A stretch of DNA of 12,887 nt from a bacterium. Its GTDB lineage: Bacteria; Chloroflexota; Dormibacteria; UBA8260; Bog-877. The notes under the pieces were generated by a model. The model saw only the letters and a program-made list of their open reading frames with translations, was not told where the DNA came from and did no database searches. The stretch is from contig JAJYWM010000358.1 of assembly GCA_021791455.1 (NCBI GenBank), forward strand, positions 1 through 12,887, in the 5' to 3' direction. Both the position numbers and the translations under genes were made by a program. Of this stretch, positions 1 through 7,131 are shown one piece after another (position 1 is the first letter of the stretch; the number at the start of each line of letters is the position of its first letter).

Positions 1-608
1 TCCGGCTCCTGCCCGTCGTGGGAGGACTTCTCGTCGGGCTGGTGCCGGCGTTGCTGCTGGCGAAGCGCATCGGCGCCAAGTTCACCGTCGCCCTTGGCTT
101 CGCCGTGCTCGCCGCGGGGCTCGCCTTCGGGGCGACCACCACCACCTCCTCAGGAGAAGGTTTCTCGGCGTTGTGGCTGTCGATCGCCGGGGTGGGCACC
201 GGTGTGACCATGGCCACCACGGCGTCGGCGGCAGTGGCCGAGCTTGACGAGGAGCGGGCCGGGGTGGGCTCAGCGGTGCTCCAAGCACTCAAGAACACCG
301 GCGCTCCGCTCGGCAGCGCTGTTCTCGGCAGTACTCTGCTCGCTGTGTACGTCAATCACCTCCGCCTCGGCGGCCTGCCATCGGCAGCCGCCACTAGCGC
401 CCGTCAGGGCGTGTTCCAAGGCGCGGCCGTCGCCCACCGGCTGGACTCCCTGGCGCTGCTGGCTCAAGTGCACGGTGCCTTTGTGCACGGAATGGACTCC
501 GCGCTGCTCGTCTCGGTTGCTTTCGCCGCCGCTGGCTGCGTGCTCGGTGTTATCTTCCTTCCCATCCGCCGTGGTTCGGGGAACGCCCAGAGAGGAGGCG
601 CGGAGTGA
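1..608 (+). CDS. MFS drug exporter, DHA2 (EmrB/QacA-like) type, C-terminal part
   Basis: The gene runs in from the left edge, in the frame with codons at 3, 6 and so on, so only about the last 200 residues are present. They form several strongly hydrophobic helices rich in Gly, Ala, Leu and Val. A stretch reading LLPVVGGLLVG is followed by a small-residue helix (IAGVGTGVTMATTASAA) and then the loop ELDEERAGVGSAVLQALKNTG. That loop and the helix after it resemble the second half of 14-helix DHA2 proton-driven multidrug antiporters. The protein would sit in the cytoplasmic membrane and export a small toxic compound; the substrate cannot be told. The stop TGA overlaps the GTG start of the TetR gene, so the two are probably co-transcribed and coupled. 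The N-terminal half, the promoter and the exact start are outside the window. I am confident of the family and less sure of the subfamily. Confidence 0.85.
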   Translation, partial: RLLPVVGGLLVGLVPALLLAKRIGAKFTVALGFAVLAAGLAFGATTTTSSGEGFSALWLSIAGVGTGVTMATTASAAVAELDEERAGVGSAVLQALKNTGAPLGSAVLGSTLLAVYVNHLRLGGLPSAAATSARQGVFQGAAVAHRLDSLALLAQVHGAFVHGMDSALLVSVAFAAAGCVLGVIFLPIRRGSGNAQRGGAE

Positions 609-1213
609 GCGGCCCGCGGCCTGACAACGGCCCCCCGGTCGGTCGTCGGGAGCGCAAGAAGGCCCGTACCCGGGCCGACATCCAGCGCGAGGCCTTGCGG
701 CTCTTTCGCGAGAAGGGCTACGACCATACGACCATGGAGGAGATCGCCGAGGCCGCCGACGTCTCAGCGAGCACTCTGTTCCGGCACTTCGCATCCAAAG
801 AAGCCCTCGTGCTCACCGACGAGTACGACCCCTTCATCATCGAAGCTTGCCGTTCCCAGCCGGCCGAGCTGGGCGCTGTGGAGGCCGTCCGGCGGGGTAT
901 CCGAGACGTGTTCGAGCGCGTGAGCGACGAGGCCCTGGCCGACATGCGTGAACGAGCCGGCCTTGCCATGTCTAACCCGGACCTGCGCGCCGCCATGCTC
1001 GACCAGATGGCCCAGGCTATCAGCGACATTACCGCCGTGGTCGCCGAACGGTCCGGGCTGCCCAGCGACGACTACGCTGTGGCGACGGTATCGGGCGCTA
1101 TCATGGGCGTCATGCTCTCCGCCGAACTTTACTGGCTCGCGCATCCTGGAAGCGAACTCTTCAACTTGATTGACGACGCCCTCGCTCACCTCGAAGATGG
1201 GCTCCAGTTGTGA
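605..1213 (+). CDS. TetR/AcrR-family transcriptional regulator
   Basis: This is a 202-residue protein, the normal size for TetR repressors. After a basic lead (RRERKKARTR) comes the canonical N-terminal helix-turn-helix, ADIQREALRLFREKGYDHTT followed by MEEIAEAADVSASTLFRHFASKEAL, at about residues 23-68. The rest is an all-helical ligand-binding and dimerisation domain that cannot be assigned to a ligand. The start is GTG at 605, which overlaps the exporter stop by four bases (GTGA). The next in-frame ATG would remove the HTH, so the GTG start is well supported. Its place directly after a drug exporter suggests that it represses that exporter and is relieved by the exported compound or a related one; this is inferred from gene order. 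No operator can be pointed to, because the operon promoter lies outside the window. Confidence 0.93.
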   Translation: MSGPRPDNGPPVGRRERKKARTRADIQREALRLFREKGYDHTTMEEIAEAADVSASTLFRHFASKEALVLTDEYDPFIIEACRSQPAELGAVEAVRRGIRDVFERVSDEALADMRERAGLAMSNPDLRAAMLDQMAQAISDITAVVAERSGLPSDDYAVATVSGAIMGVMLSAELYWLAHPGSELFNLIDDALAHLEDGLQL

Positions 1214-1291
1214 AACTCGGACAGTTCCCGTAAGTCGGGTCAGCGGAGCGCCCGGCTCTCGCGGCCAACAACTTGCTGGCCGGCATAGTCC

Positions 1292-1333
1292 TGTCCGGAC
1301 CCCGTGAGGCTGGTCCAGGCGATATGTGGTCCA
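1292..1333 (+). repeat. IS3 element left inverted repeat
   Basis: It contains the blocks GGACCCCG, CTGGTCCAG and TATGTGGT, which recur inverted and in matching order at 2481-2521. The match is interrupted by a few mismatches and one single-base gap. Confidence 0.75.
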
Positions 1334-1362
1334 AACTGGCCGTTTTGGGCAAGGGGACCGAG

Positions 1363-1638
1363 ATGAAAGGCAGGAAGCACACTCCGGAGCAGATCGTGCG
1401 GAAGCTGCGGCAGGCAGACCGGATGGCGGGAGAAGGGGCAAGCTTGGCGCAAGTGGCCAAGGCGTTGGAGGTGTCAGAGGCGACGGTGGGGAGGTGGCGG
1501 ACCCAATACGGTGGGATGCGGGCCAACGAGGCCAAGGAGTTACGCCAGTTGCGGGACGAGAACGGCCGCTTGAAGCGGATGGTGGCGGACCTGGCGCTGG
1601 ACAACGAGGTGCTCAAGGAGGTGGCGCGGGGAAAATTC
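1363..1638 (+). CDS. IS3-family OrfA (transposase helix-turn-helix subunit)
   Basis: About 92 residues from ATG 1363 make up the OrfA product: MKGRKHTPEQIVRKLRQAD, then an HTH centred on SLAQVAKALEVSEATVGRWRTQY (about residues 27-49), then a leucine-rich coiled coil (ELRQLRDENGRLKRMVADL, about 59-77). This is the standard layout of OrfA in the IS407-like group, which binds the element ends and forms the N-terminus of the OrfAB fusion transposase. The frame has no stop until 2026-2028, but recognisable OrfA sequence ends at about 1638. There an A-rich stretch (GAAAATTC, 1631-1638) could support the programmed -1 shift that normally joins OrfA to OrfB; the orfB homology does continue in the -1 frame. 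A longer reading from 1273 would start upstream, but ATG 1363 gives the family's usual N-terminus. Confidence 0.85.
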
Positions 1639-2483
1639 TCAGCCCGGCCCGCCGGCGAGACGCGGCGTTGCACCTGCAGCACAGGTTTGGGGTCTCGCAG
1701 CGACGGGCGTGCCGGGCAGTTGGTCAGCACCGGACCACGCAACGGTGGCCGACCCCGAGCCCAACGGACTCCCGGGGCCGCTGAGACAGCAGCTGCGCCG
1801 GATGGCGAAAGAGCAGCCCCGGTGGGGCCACAAGCGGGTCTGGGGGCGGTTGCGACTGGATGGCTGGATGGTGAATCGCAAGCGGGTGCAACGGCCGTGG
1901 CGGGCGGAAGGATTGCGGGTGCCACCAGCTCCGCCGAAACGCTCGCGGCTGGGCTCCAGCTCCCCGGGCACTGGACGTCTCCGCGCCGAGCATCCGAACC
2001 ACCTGTGGGCGATGGACTTTCTGTTTGACACCACCGCCGATGGGCGACCCTTCAAGGTGCTCTCGATGTGCGACGAGTTCACCCAGGAGAGCGCGGGCGG
2101 GCAACTGGGTAGGTCAATCACCGCGGACGATGCGGTCGCGATCCTGGATGGGGCTGCGTCGGAGAGGGGAACTCCCAAGTACATTCGCTGCGACAATGGA
2201 CCGGAGTTCGTTGCGGCGGCTATCCGGGACTGGTGCCGCTTCTCCGGTACTGGCGCCGCCTACATCGACCCTGGGTCGCCCTGGCAGAACGCTTACGTGG
2301 AAAGCTTCAACAGCCGGGCCCGAGATGATCTGTCGCCGGGGGATCTTCCATTCCATCATGGAAGCCCAGGTTCTCTACAACGACTTGCGCCCAGCTTACA
2401 ATCACTACCGACCACACAGCGCCCTGAACTGGCTCCCTCTGGCTCAGTACGCCGCGCAGTGGTCTACAGCTACCATCGAATGA
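1632..2483 (+). pseudogene. IS3-family OrfB (DDE transposase), frameshifted twice
   Basis: OrfB similarity runs through three successive reading segments. The first (1632 to about 1775) reads SPARRRDAALHLQHRFGVSQ and continues RRACRAVGQHRTTQR. The second, one frame over (about 1775-2340), reads LRRMAKEQPRWGHKRVW and then the rve integrase core. The core shows the catalytic acids: Asp in LWAMDFLFD, Asp in IRCDNGPEF, and Glu in WQNAYVESFNSR. The third (about 2343-2483) returns to the first frame with IFHSIMEAQVLYNDL and YNHYRPHSALNWLPLAQY. The two shifts are opposite in sign and cancel. They fall at or next to G runs (1774-1777 and 2338-2342). The stop TGA 2481-2483 lies in the first bases of the right inverted repeat. 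If both shifts are real, no full-length transposase is made. Confidence 0.82.
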
Positions 2484-2521
2484 ACCACATAGCAACTGGA
2501 CCAGTTAGCGGGGTCCCCACA
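2481..2521 (-). repeat. IS3 element right inverted repeat
   Basis: This is the inverted counterpart of 1292-1333, sharing TATGTGGT, CTGGTCCAG and GGACCCCG when read on the minus strand. It includes the orfB stop codon and ends CCCCACA at 2521. Confidence 0.75.
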
Positions 2522-2751
2522 CTACGTTCACCTCGGAGCGCCCCAGCGGATTACCGTGACCATCGGAGGAACGGAGTAGGCGGCTGGCCTCTGGGGTAGG
2601 CTGCCTGAAGCAAGTGGTTGGCAGAGAAGGGCTCGTGTGATCTCTAGTGGTGTAGCCCTGAGCAAAGGGAGGGACACGCTGGTGCCCATCATCGCTCCAG
2701 TCGCAGGGACATTCGTCTGCCGCAAGTGGTAACCGCGTACGAGCGGGAATC
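2522..2751. other. Non-coding or decayed stretch between the IS3 element and the methyltransferase gene
   Basis: No convincing gene is seen here. Two short protein-like stretches occur on the plus strand. One is open from the IS edge and ends at TAG 2577 (YVHLGAPQRITVTIGGTE). The other runs from GTG 2637 to TAA 2732 and would encode 31 residues (including ALSKGRDTLVPIIAPVAG). Either could be the tail of a gene cut by the insertion, or chance. No clear intrinsic terminator for the minus-strand methyltransferase gene was found. Confidence 0.4.
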
Positions 2752-3738
2752 CTAGGTGGACAACGTGCCGCCGAGCCTCAACCTGGGACGGCTTCCCAGC
2801 GTGACAGAAAGTCTCTCAACATCGGCAACTGTCAGGCGTGTGGGGTCGGGCACTGGGGGGATCACAAGCCCTTCAGAGAAGAAGGCCACCTCGCGGCCGG
2901 CATAACGACTGTTGGCGCTGTACGAGATTCTATAGGTGACGGCCCGATACCCCCTATACAGCTCCCTGATCTCAGGGATGTCATCGTATGACACGACCCA
3001 GGGCGGTCGGAGTTTGCTCACCAAGCGGGACACTCGAGCATGCTCATTCGGCCCATAGTAGTTCGCGTAGAGCATTTCTTGACCCTTCACGTAGTAGGGT
3101 GGGTCCAGATACAGCAGGCTTCGGTGGACCATGCGCGGGGCAACCGTTTCCAAGAATTCAGCACCGTCGAGTCGATGCACTTCGATTCGGCTTCTCCAGC
3201 GCCCAATCCGCTGAATGCGTCGGATGAGATCATCCTTTTGGAACCGAGCGTTCATCTTCCAGACGCTCTCTTGATCCCTGCCGCCGATAGGGCCACCCGT
3301 AATGATCCCCGACCGGTTAGTCCGGTTGAGGTAGAAGGTCGAGAATCCGAGTTCGACGATCCCAGCGTTGGAGTCTCCCTGGATCTCCCGTTGTCGCTCC
3401 CATTCGCTCCGATCTATCCGGGCGTCGCGGATAAGCTGACACAGCTCAGCGGTATGGTCGCGGGCGGAGACCCAAAACGCATGTACACCAGGGTCGATGT
3501 CGTTAATGTGGACTCGTCGGACGTAGTCACCGAAGAGCAGCGACAACGCCACACCTGCACCACCAGCATAGACCTCTGCATACTCGCCGTCGAGTAGATT
3601 ATTCGCACGGAGCACTAAGGCTATGAAGTTGGCCAGCTTGCGCTTGCCCCCTGGATATCTAAGGGGAGAGTAGAACGGCGCGGTGCCAAGTCTGTACGCA
3701 GGCTGCTGAGGTAGGGGCGTCGGTTGGCGCGACGACAT
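2752..3738 (-). CDS. D12-class DNA N6-adenine methyltransferase (Dam-like)
   Basis: The 328-residue protein has the signature motifs of the D12/Dam family in the usual order. PLRYPGGKRK at residues 25-34 is the N-terminal lysine motif. VYAGGAGVALSLLF at 56-69 is motif I, binding S-adenosylmethionine. INDID at 78-82 follows. LDPPYY at 211-216 is catalytic motif IV (DPPY). FYLNRTNRSGIITGG at 135-149 matches the conserved block before the target recognition region. It should transfer a methyl group to adenine N6 in a short DNA site; GATC is common in the family, but the target cannot be read here. ATG 3738 lies 17 bp after the stop of the ParB-like gene, so the two form an operon. No strong Shine-Dalgarno sequence lies before this start, which suggests translation depends partly on the upstream gene. 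No restriction endonuclease gene adjoins it. Confidence 0.93.
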   Translation of the reverse strand: MSSRQPTPLPQQPAYRLGTAPFYSPLRYPGGKRKLANFIALVLRANNLLDGEYAEVYAGGAGVALSLLFGDYVRRVHINDIDPGVHAFWVSARDHTAELCQLIRDARIDRSEWERQREIQGDSNAGIVELGFSTFYLNRTNRSGIITGGPIGGRDQESVWKMNARFQKDDLIRRIQRIGRWRSRIEVHRLDGAEFLETVAPRMVHRSLLYLDPPYYVKGQEMLYANYYGPNEHARVSRLVSKLRPPWVVSYDDIPEIRELYRGYRAVTYRISYSANSRYAGREVAFFSEGLVIPPVPDPTRLTVADVERLSVTLGSRPRLRLGGTLST

Positions 3739-3755
3739 TACGCGAAGAGTAACGC

Positions 3756-5093
3756 CTATGTCCAGACGGATACAAGGAAGAGTTGGAGGCGATCCCAGAG
3801 TGCCTTTAAGTCATTGCCGCTCACGGTCATCTGACGACTGTGGACAAGGGCGTTGAGGTTTGTCGCAAGGTTGAGTTTGTCCTCGGGCTTGACCGCTTCT
3901 CGGACCGGAATCAACTCCTTGTCGCTCATCGTGCCCGAAGCCTGAAGATGATCGGCGACTGCAATCACCTTGTTCGCGAGATTTGGGTTCTTAGGTATCG
4001 GGACGGCGTTTGACTCGACGTATTGGTCGACGCTGAGTTCCACGAACACGCGCAGAAGCACTCCCGCTGCATTTGGCACTTCGTCAACGCGCAGCTTGTG
4101 CTTCAGCTCTAGGTAGATGTCGTTGAGACGGGCTGCGTTGATCGCGATTGAGCATTCAGCGGGAATGACCTTCGTTCGGGCATTGCTGCGGCGGCGCTCC
4201 TTCTGCTTTTCGGCCTGTCGCGCCGGTCGGTCAGGGGCGTCGCTGAGCGCCTCTGCACTTTCGAGACGGGTAGTGGGGTCCGGAAGCTCACTGGCCTTGT
4301 AGGAGCTGATGTACGCCAGCCGGTTGTCTACGGTCATCAGCGCCCCAACCTTTACGCCGCCCGTGCCGATTTCGTCAACCAGTTTGCTGAGACCCTTGAG
4401 AACCTCGGTCTTCGGATAGTACGTAACTACTTGCCCGGCGATCACGTCAATTCCTAGCCGCTCGCGGACGCCGGGGGTTGTGAGCGCCCTGTCCAGGGTG
4501 CTCACCGGGAAGGTACCGTTGTCACACCTGCGGGCCGACTCTGTGCTCAGGGTGCCGCCCATGCGGACAAAGTCGAGGATCTGCAGATGGGGTGGGTTCG
4601 GGCCCTTCCGCGCCTTGTGCCGGGCTTTCTGCTGTGCACTCCAGCCCACGAGACCAGCCCCATCGCTCTCTCCTCCATGCTGAAGTTCAATCCAGACGTC
4701 AGCGTCATCGCGCTTGGCGAACACGACGCATGGAACCTCCTCCGGCGGAGTGAAGATGCTTGCCAACCGCCTCAACTGACGACGCTCCGACTCCCCGAAC
4801 CGGTCGCTGATGAGATCGGGCTGTTCAAGGGCTCGAAGCGCGGTGAGGCGGCGGTTGCCGTCAAGGACGATGAACTGGTTGTCATCGTCCGGGATTACCA
4901 GAAACGGCTGAACAGGGTTGAGCCCGTGGTGCGCAATGTGAGTGCAGAGTGCGAGGAGCTTGGTCCCTTGGGCCTCGGCCAACTCCTTGAACGCGTCGCG
5001 CTGGCTGTCTGGTTCCGTCGCTAACCGAGGGTTCTTGAGATCGAGCCGCAGCTTTGCAAGCTCCAGGTCTGCCGCGTAAGGATAAGTCGCCAT
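3756..5093 (-). CDS. ParB/Srx-fold domain protein with HEPN-like C-terminal region
   Basis: The 445-residue protein begins with a ParB/sulfiredoxin-like domain. LDLKNPRL at residues 17-24 corresponds to the first conserved box, and PVQPFLVI followed by FIVLDGNRRLTALRAL (74-89) matches the box written G-E/H-x-R in ParB. A chromosomal ParB would next carry a typical HTH and a centromere-binding region; these are not evident. Residues about 270-310 are charged and look like a linker. Residues 311-445 are helical and end NLNALVHSR (412-420), then DLKALWDRLQLFLVSVW. That ending resembles the last helices of HEPN-type domains in abortive-infection proteins, but Arg of the RNxxxH motif is replaced by Leu413. 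The start ATG 5093 has AGAGG six bases upstream. The gene comes first in an operon with the methyltransferase. Partitioning, a nuclease role, or control of methylation are all possible. Domain assignment is firm for the N-terminus and weak for the C-terminus. Confidence 0.8.
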   Translation of the reverse strand: MATYPYAADLELAKLRLDLKNPRLATEPDSQRDAFKELAEAQGTKLLALCTHIAHHGLNPVQPFLVIPDDDNQFIVLDGNRRLTALRALEQPDLISDRFGESERRQLRRLASIFTPPEEVPCVVFAKRDDADVWIELQHGGESDGAGLVGWSAQQKARHKARKGPNPPHLQILDFVRMGGTLSTESARRCDNGTFPVSTLDRALTTPGVRERLGIDVIAGQVVTYYPKTEVLKGLSKLVDEIGTGGVKVGALMTVDNRLAYISSYKASELPDPTTRLESAEALSDAPDRPARQAEKQKERRRSNARTKVIPAECSIAINAARLNDIYLELKHKLRVDEVPNAAGVLLRVFVELSVDQYVESNAVPIPKNPNLANKVIAVADHLQASGTMSDKELIPVREAVKPEDKLNLATNLNALVHSRQMTVSGNDLKALWDRLQLFLVSVWT

Positions 5094-5143
5094 TGTCGTC
5101 CTCTAGGAGAGTCCTGACAATATAGGGTGAGAGAGTATCATAT
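5094..5143 (-). promoter_or_regulatory. Ribosome binding site and possible -10 elements for the ParB-like/methyltransferase operon
   Basis: On the minus strand, AGAGG (plus coordinates 5100-5104) lies six bases before ATG 5093. Two -10-like hexamers are present: TATATT at 5119-5124 and TATGAT at 5137-5142. Neither has a good -35 hexamer at the right distance, so the promoter call is tentative. The ribosome binding site supports the chosen start. Confidence 0.4.
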
Positions 5144-5182
5144 CCGGCTGTAGCGGTCCGGCACCGGCGATACCGCCTCAGG

Positions 5183-6211
5183 GTGGCATCAAAGTGTCGG
5201 TCGCCGCGGAGGCCGGGGGCTTTCCCCAACGCGGTCCCGGTGCGGCAGGCCCACTTCTCCCCGGAGGTGCGGGCCCTGCTGAGAGAGCTGGAGGAGTGGC
5301 ACCGAGGAGGCCTGCCCCGGGCTCACCGCGAGTTCCTGGCCATCTGCGCGTGGCAGACCGCGGCCGTGATCGCCCCCAACCTGACCGCCATGCTCTCGGC
5401 GATCATCGAACGGGTGCTGGAGGGCCTGGCCGCCTGGCAGAACCGACCCCTGGATGCGGTCTACCCGGTGATCTTCATCGACGCCATCAACGTGAAGATC
5501 TGTGACGGGCAGGTGGCCAACCGGCCTATCTACGTGGCCTTGGCAGTGACCGTAGATGGCGAGCGCGACATCCTGGGCCTGTGGGCCGGGGAGCACGGCG
5601 ACGGCGAGGGTGCCAAGTACTGGCTGCGGGTGCTCACCGAGATCAAGAACCGCGGGGTGCACGACGTGTGCATCATCGTCTGCGACGGCCTGAAGGGCCT
5701 GCCGGAGGCGATCGCCTCCACCTGGCCGCAAACGATCACCCAGACCGGCATCGTCCACCTGCTGCGCAACAGTTTCAAGTACGCCAGCCGGCGCGATTGG
5801 GGCTCCATCGCCAATGACCTCAAGCCCGTCTACACGGCCGCTTCCGAGGCCGCAGCCCTGGACGGCTTCGCCGAGTTCAGCAGCAAGTGGGAGGCGAAGT
5901 ACCCCGCGATCATCAAGCTCTGGAAGAATGCCTGGGCCGAGTTCACCCCGTTCCTGGTGTTCGACCGGGAGATCCGCACCGTGATCTGCACCACCAACGC
6001 GATCGAGTTCCTCAACGCCCGCCTGCGCCGTCCGGTACGGGCCCGGGGTCACTTTCCCACAGAGCAGGCTGCGCTCAAATGCCTCTACCTGACGATCACG
6101 AGCCTCGACCCCACGGGGCGCGGGCGCCGGCGCTGGACCAACCGCTGGAAGGCGGCGCTCAACGCCTTCGACACCACCTTCGACGGCCGTCTCAGTGCCG
6201 ACCGAAACTAA
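5183..6211 (+). pseudogene. IS256-family transposase, 5'-truncated with an unrelated N-terminal stretch
   Basis: From about residue 68 (nucleotide 5385) onward this reads as a Mutator/IS256 transposase: LSAIIERVLEGLAAWQNRPL, then VIFIDAINVKICDGQVANRP, ILGLWAGEHGDGEGAKYWL, VCDGLKGLPEAI, and a C-terminal GRRRWTNRWKAALNAF. The catalytic Asp, Asp and Glu appear in FIDAINVK, IVCDGLKG and TTNAIEFL. The normal N-terminal half, about 140 residues with the DNA-binding region, is absent. In its place the open frame carries about 67 unrelated residues (including HFSPEVRALLRELEEWH) that I do not recognise. Normally conserved positions also differ: QTGIVHLL where QTCIVHLI is usual, and EFLNARLRRPV where ESVNARIRRAV is usual. 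The product would not be a working transposase. It lies head to head with the ParB-like operon, so a deletion probably joined foreign sequence to the IS remnant. Confidence 0.85.
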
Positions 6212-6248
6212 CCCCAAAACAAAATTGCACCGTTTACTTGACAGACCC
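5385..6248 (+). mobile_element. IS256-family element remnant (right part only)
   Basis: The remnant runs from the first recognisable transposase residue to the right inverted repeat that ends at about 6248. No matching left repeat is found in the sequence before 5385, so the left half was lost by deletion or recombination. The exact left edge is approximate, because it is set by protein similarity and not by a repeat. Confidence 0.75.
6225..6248. repeat. IS256 element right terminal inverted repeat
   Basis: It lies 13 bases after the transposase stop. Read on the minus strand it begins GGGTCTGTCAAGTAAACGG, the end sequence familiar from actinobacterial IS256 elements that start GGGTCTGTCAAG. 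The family assignment of this terminus is from memory. Confidence 0.7.
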
Positions 6249-6579
6249 CCTCGAAGCCCGACGAACGCCGCCGTCGAGGTCAGACCAAGTTAGAGTGGTC
6301 CGATCGACTTCAGACGTCCCTCGATGCGGTGACTACCATCGTAAAGCCCTGACCCAGACTGTGGTCACGCTCACTGAAGGATTGAAGGAGGAGGCCGGTG
6401 TCCGTACGGAACTGGAGAGGGAACTCGGAGACCTACGGACGACTATCGCAGTCAACGGTACCCGTCTCATGCTTGCCACAGCGAGTGAAGGCGACTTGGA
6501 TTGCGCCCATGGTACTCTGCCCGGACGGGGAACTCCGTGCTGTCCTAGGCGCGCGTCTATAGAAGGGGAGTGAAGGCCA
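6249..6579 (+). other. Stretch after the IS256 remnant with a possible partial coding sequence
   Basis: No firm gene is seen. One plus-strand frame is open across the IS edge to TGA 6571-6573. Its middle part looks like real protein: QTVVTLTEGLKEEAGVRTEL followed by ERELGDLRTTIAVNGTRLM, an amphipathic, charged helix. Possible starts are GTG 6295 and GTG 6361, neither with a good ribosome binding site. The stop lies six bases before the next gene's ATG, as expected for an operon partner, so this may be the 3' remnant of a gene cut by the IS256 element. The final residues are Cys- and Pro-rich and less convincing. Confidence 0.35.
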
Positions 6580-7131
6580 ATGCTACCGCCGAGCCCTGAG
6601 TTACGAGGGTGGGTCCTGGAGCAATTCGCTTCACCAGGAGGAGCCCCGCGCGCAGACGTATACTCGGTCGACGAGCAGTCCGAGGCTCGGCTTCATAGGG
6701 TGCTGGATCGGCTCGCCGGTGAATTGTCGGAAGTGCGGGATCAGAACCGAGAGGAGACGCCTGACGAACTGCTCTCCATGGTCGAAGCCTGGGCTGGGCT
6801 CGCCTCGTACGCGACAGTCCGCACGTACGGGCCGGAGAGCCCTTGGCCATCGAGAGGATGGGCAGGTTGGAGCGACAGCATCACTAAACGGCTTCGAGAT
6901 CTCTGCCACTCGCTGGAGCACCACCTATCGGAGGCGGCCCATGGCGTGGGCGCGGACGGGTGGTCCATAGGCCTTGCGTTCCCCTGGGGAGTGACCGTCA
7001 GCCTGTCATGGTCCGTAGTCGGGACTGGCCCTGTGCGGGCAATTTATGCGGCGCTCCTTGACGACGAACTCACTAGGGGCAGGAAAGCCTTGGAGCGGTT
7101 GAGGCGCGCAATGCAACGACCACCGCTGTAG
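6580..7131 (+). CDS. Hypothetical protein, 183 residues
   Basis: I do not recognise this protein. It starts at ATG 6580 with purine-rich GAAGG five bases upstream (6571-6577 region) and a second GGGGAG just before it. The first half is acidic and helical (SEARLHRVLDRLAGELSEV), followed by Trp-rich segments (SPWPSRGWAGWSDSITKRL) and a C-terminal hydrophobic strand-like part (WSIGLAFPWGVTVSLSW). There is no signal peptide and no clear membrane helix. It may follow an upstream partner that ends at 6573. The last codons (RRAMQRPPL, stop 7129-7131) run into the first part of the GntR-like reading frame, which has no start codon of its own, so a junction or frameshift at this point may have altered one or both genes. 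Codon use is less GC-extreme than in the operon that follows. Confidence 0.6.
   Translation: MLPPSPELRGWVLEQFASPGGAPRADVYSVDEQSEARLHRVLDRLAGELSEVRDQNREETPDELLSMVEAWAGLASYATVRTYGPESPWPSRGWAGWSDSITKRLRDLCHSLEHHLSEAAHGVGADGWSIGLAFPWGVTVSLSWSVVGTGPVRAIYAALLDDELTRGRKALERLRRAMQRPPL

Larger units (their letters stand above)
1292..2521 (+). mobile_element. IS3-family insertion sequence (IS407/IS51-like group), about 1.23 kb
   Basis: The element carries a typical orfA/orfB pair between imperfect terminal inverted repeats. The left end (1292-1333) and the reverse complement of the right end (2481-2521) both begin TGT, then share GGACCCCG, CTGGTCCAG and TATGTGGT in the same order. The size is typical for IS3 elements. 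No convincing 3-4 bp target duplication is seen: GTCC lies before the left end and CTAC after the right. So either the ends are off by a few bases, or the flanks have changed since insertion. The element lies just after the TetR gene and marks the left side of the ParB/methyltransferase cargo. Because orfB is frameshifted twice, the copy is probably inactive, unless the shifts are base-calling errors. Confidence 0.85.

Noticed and set aside
584..592. CGCCCAGAG matches part of the tRNA-Arg 3' end and could be the far attachment site.
   Set aside because: Only nine bases match, the match does not extend on either side, and it lies inside the exporter coding sequence.
3756..5093. Chromosomal or plasmid ParB partition protein.
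   Set aside because: There is no ParA gene, no parS-like repeat cluster and no typical ParB HTH after the first domain, and the C-terminal part does not resemble a ParB dimerisation domain.
5189..6217. Long open frame on the minus strand, 342 residues, opposite the IS256 transposase.
   Set aside because: It is a mirror frame caused by high third-position GC; the plus strand carries clear transposase motifs, and the minus product is low-complexity.
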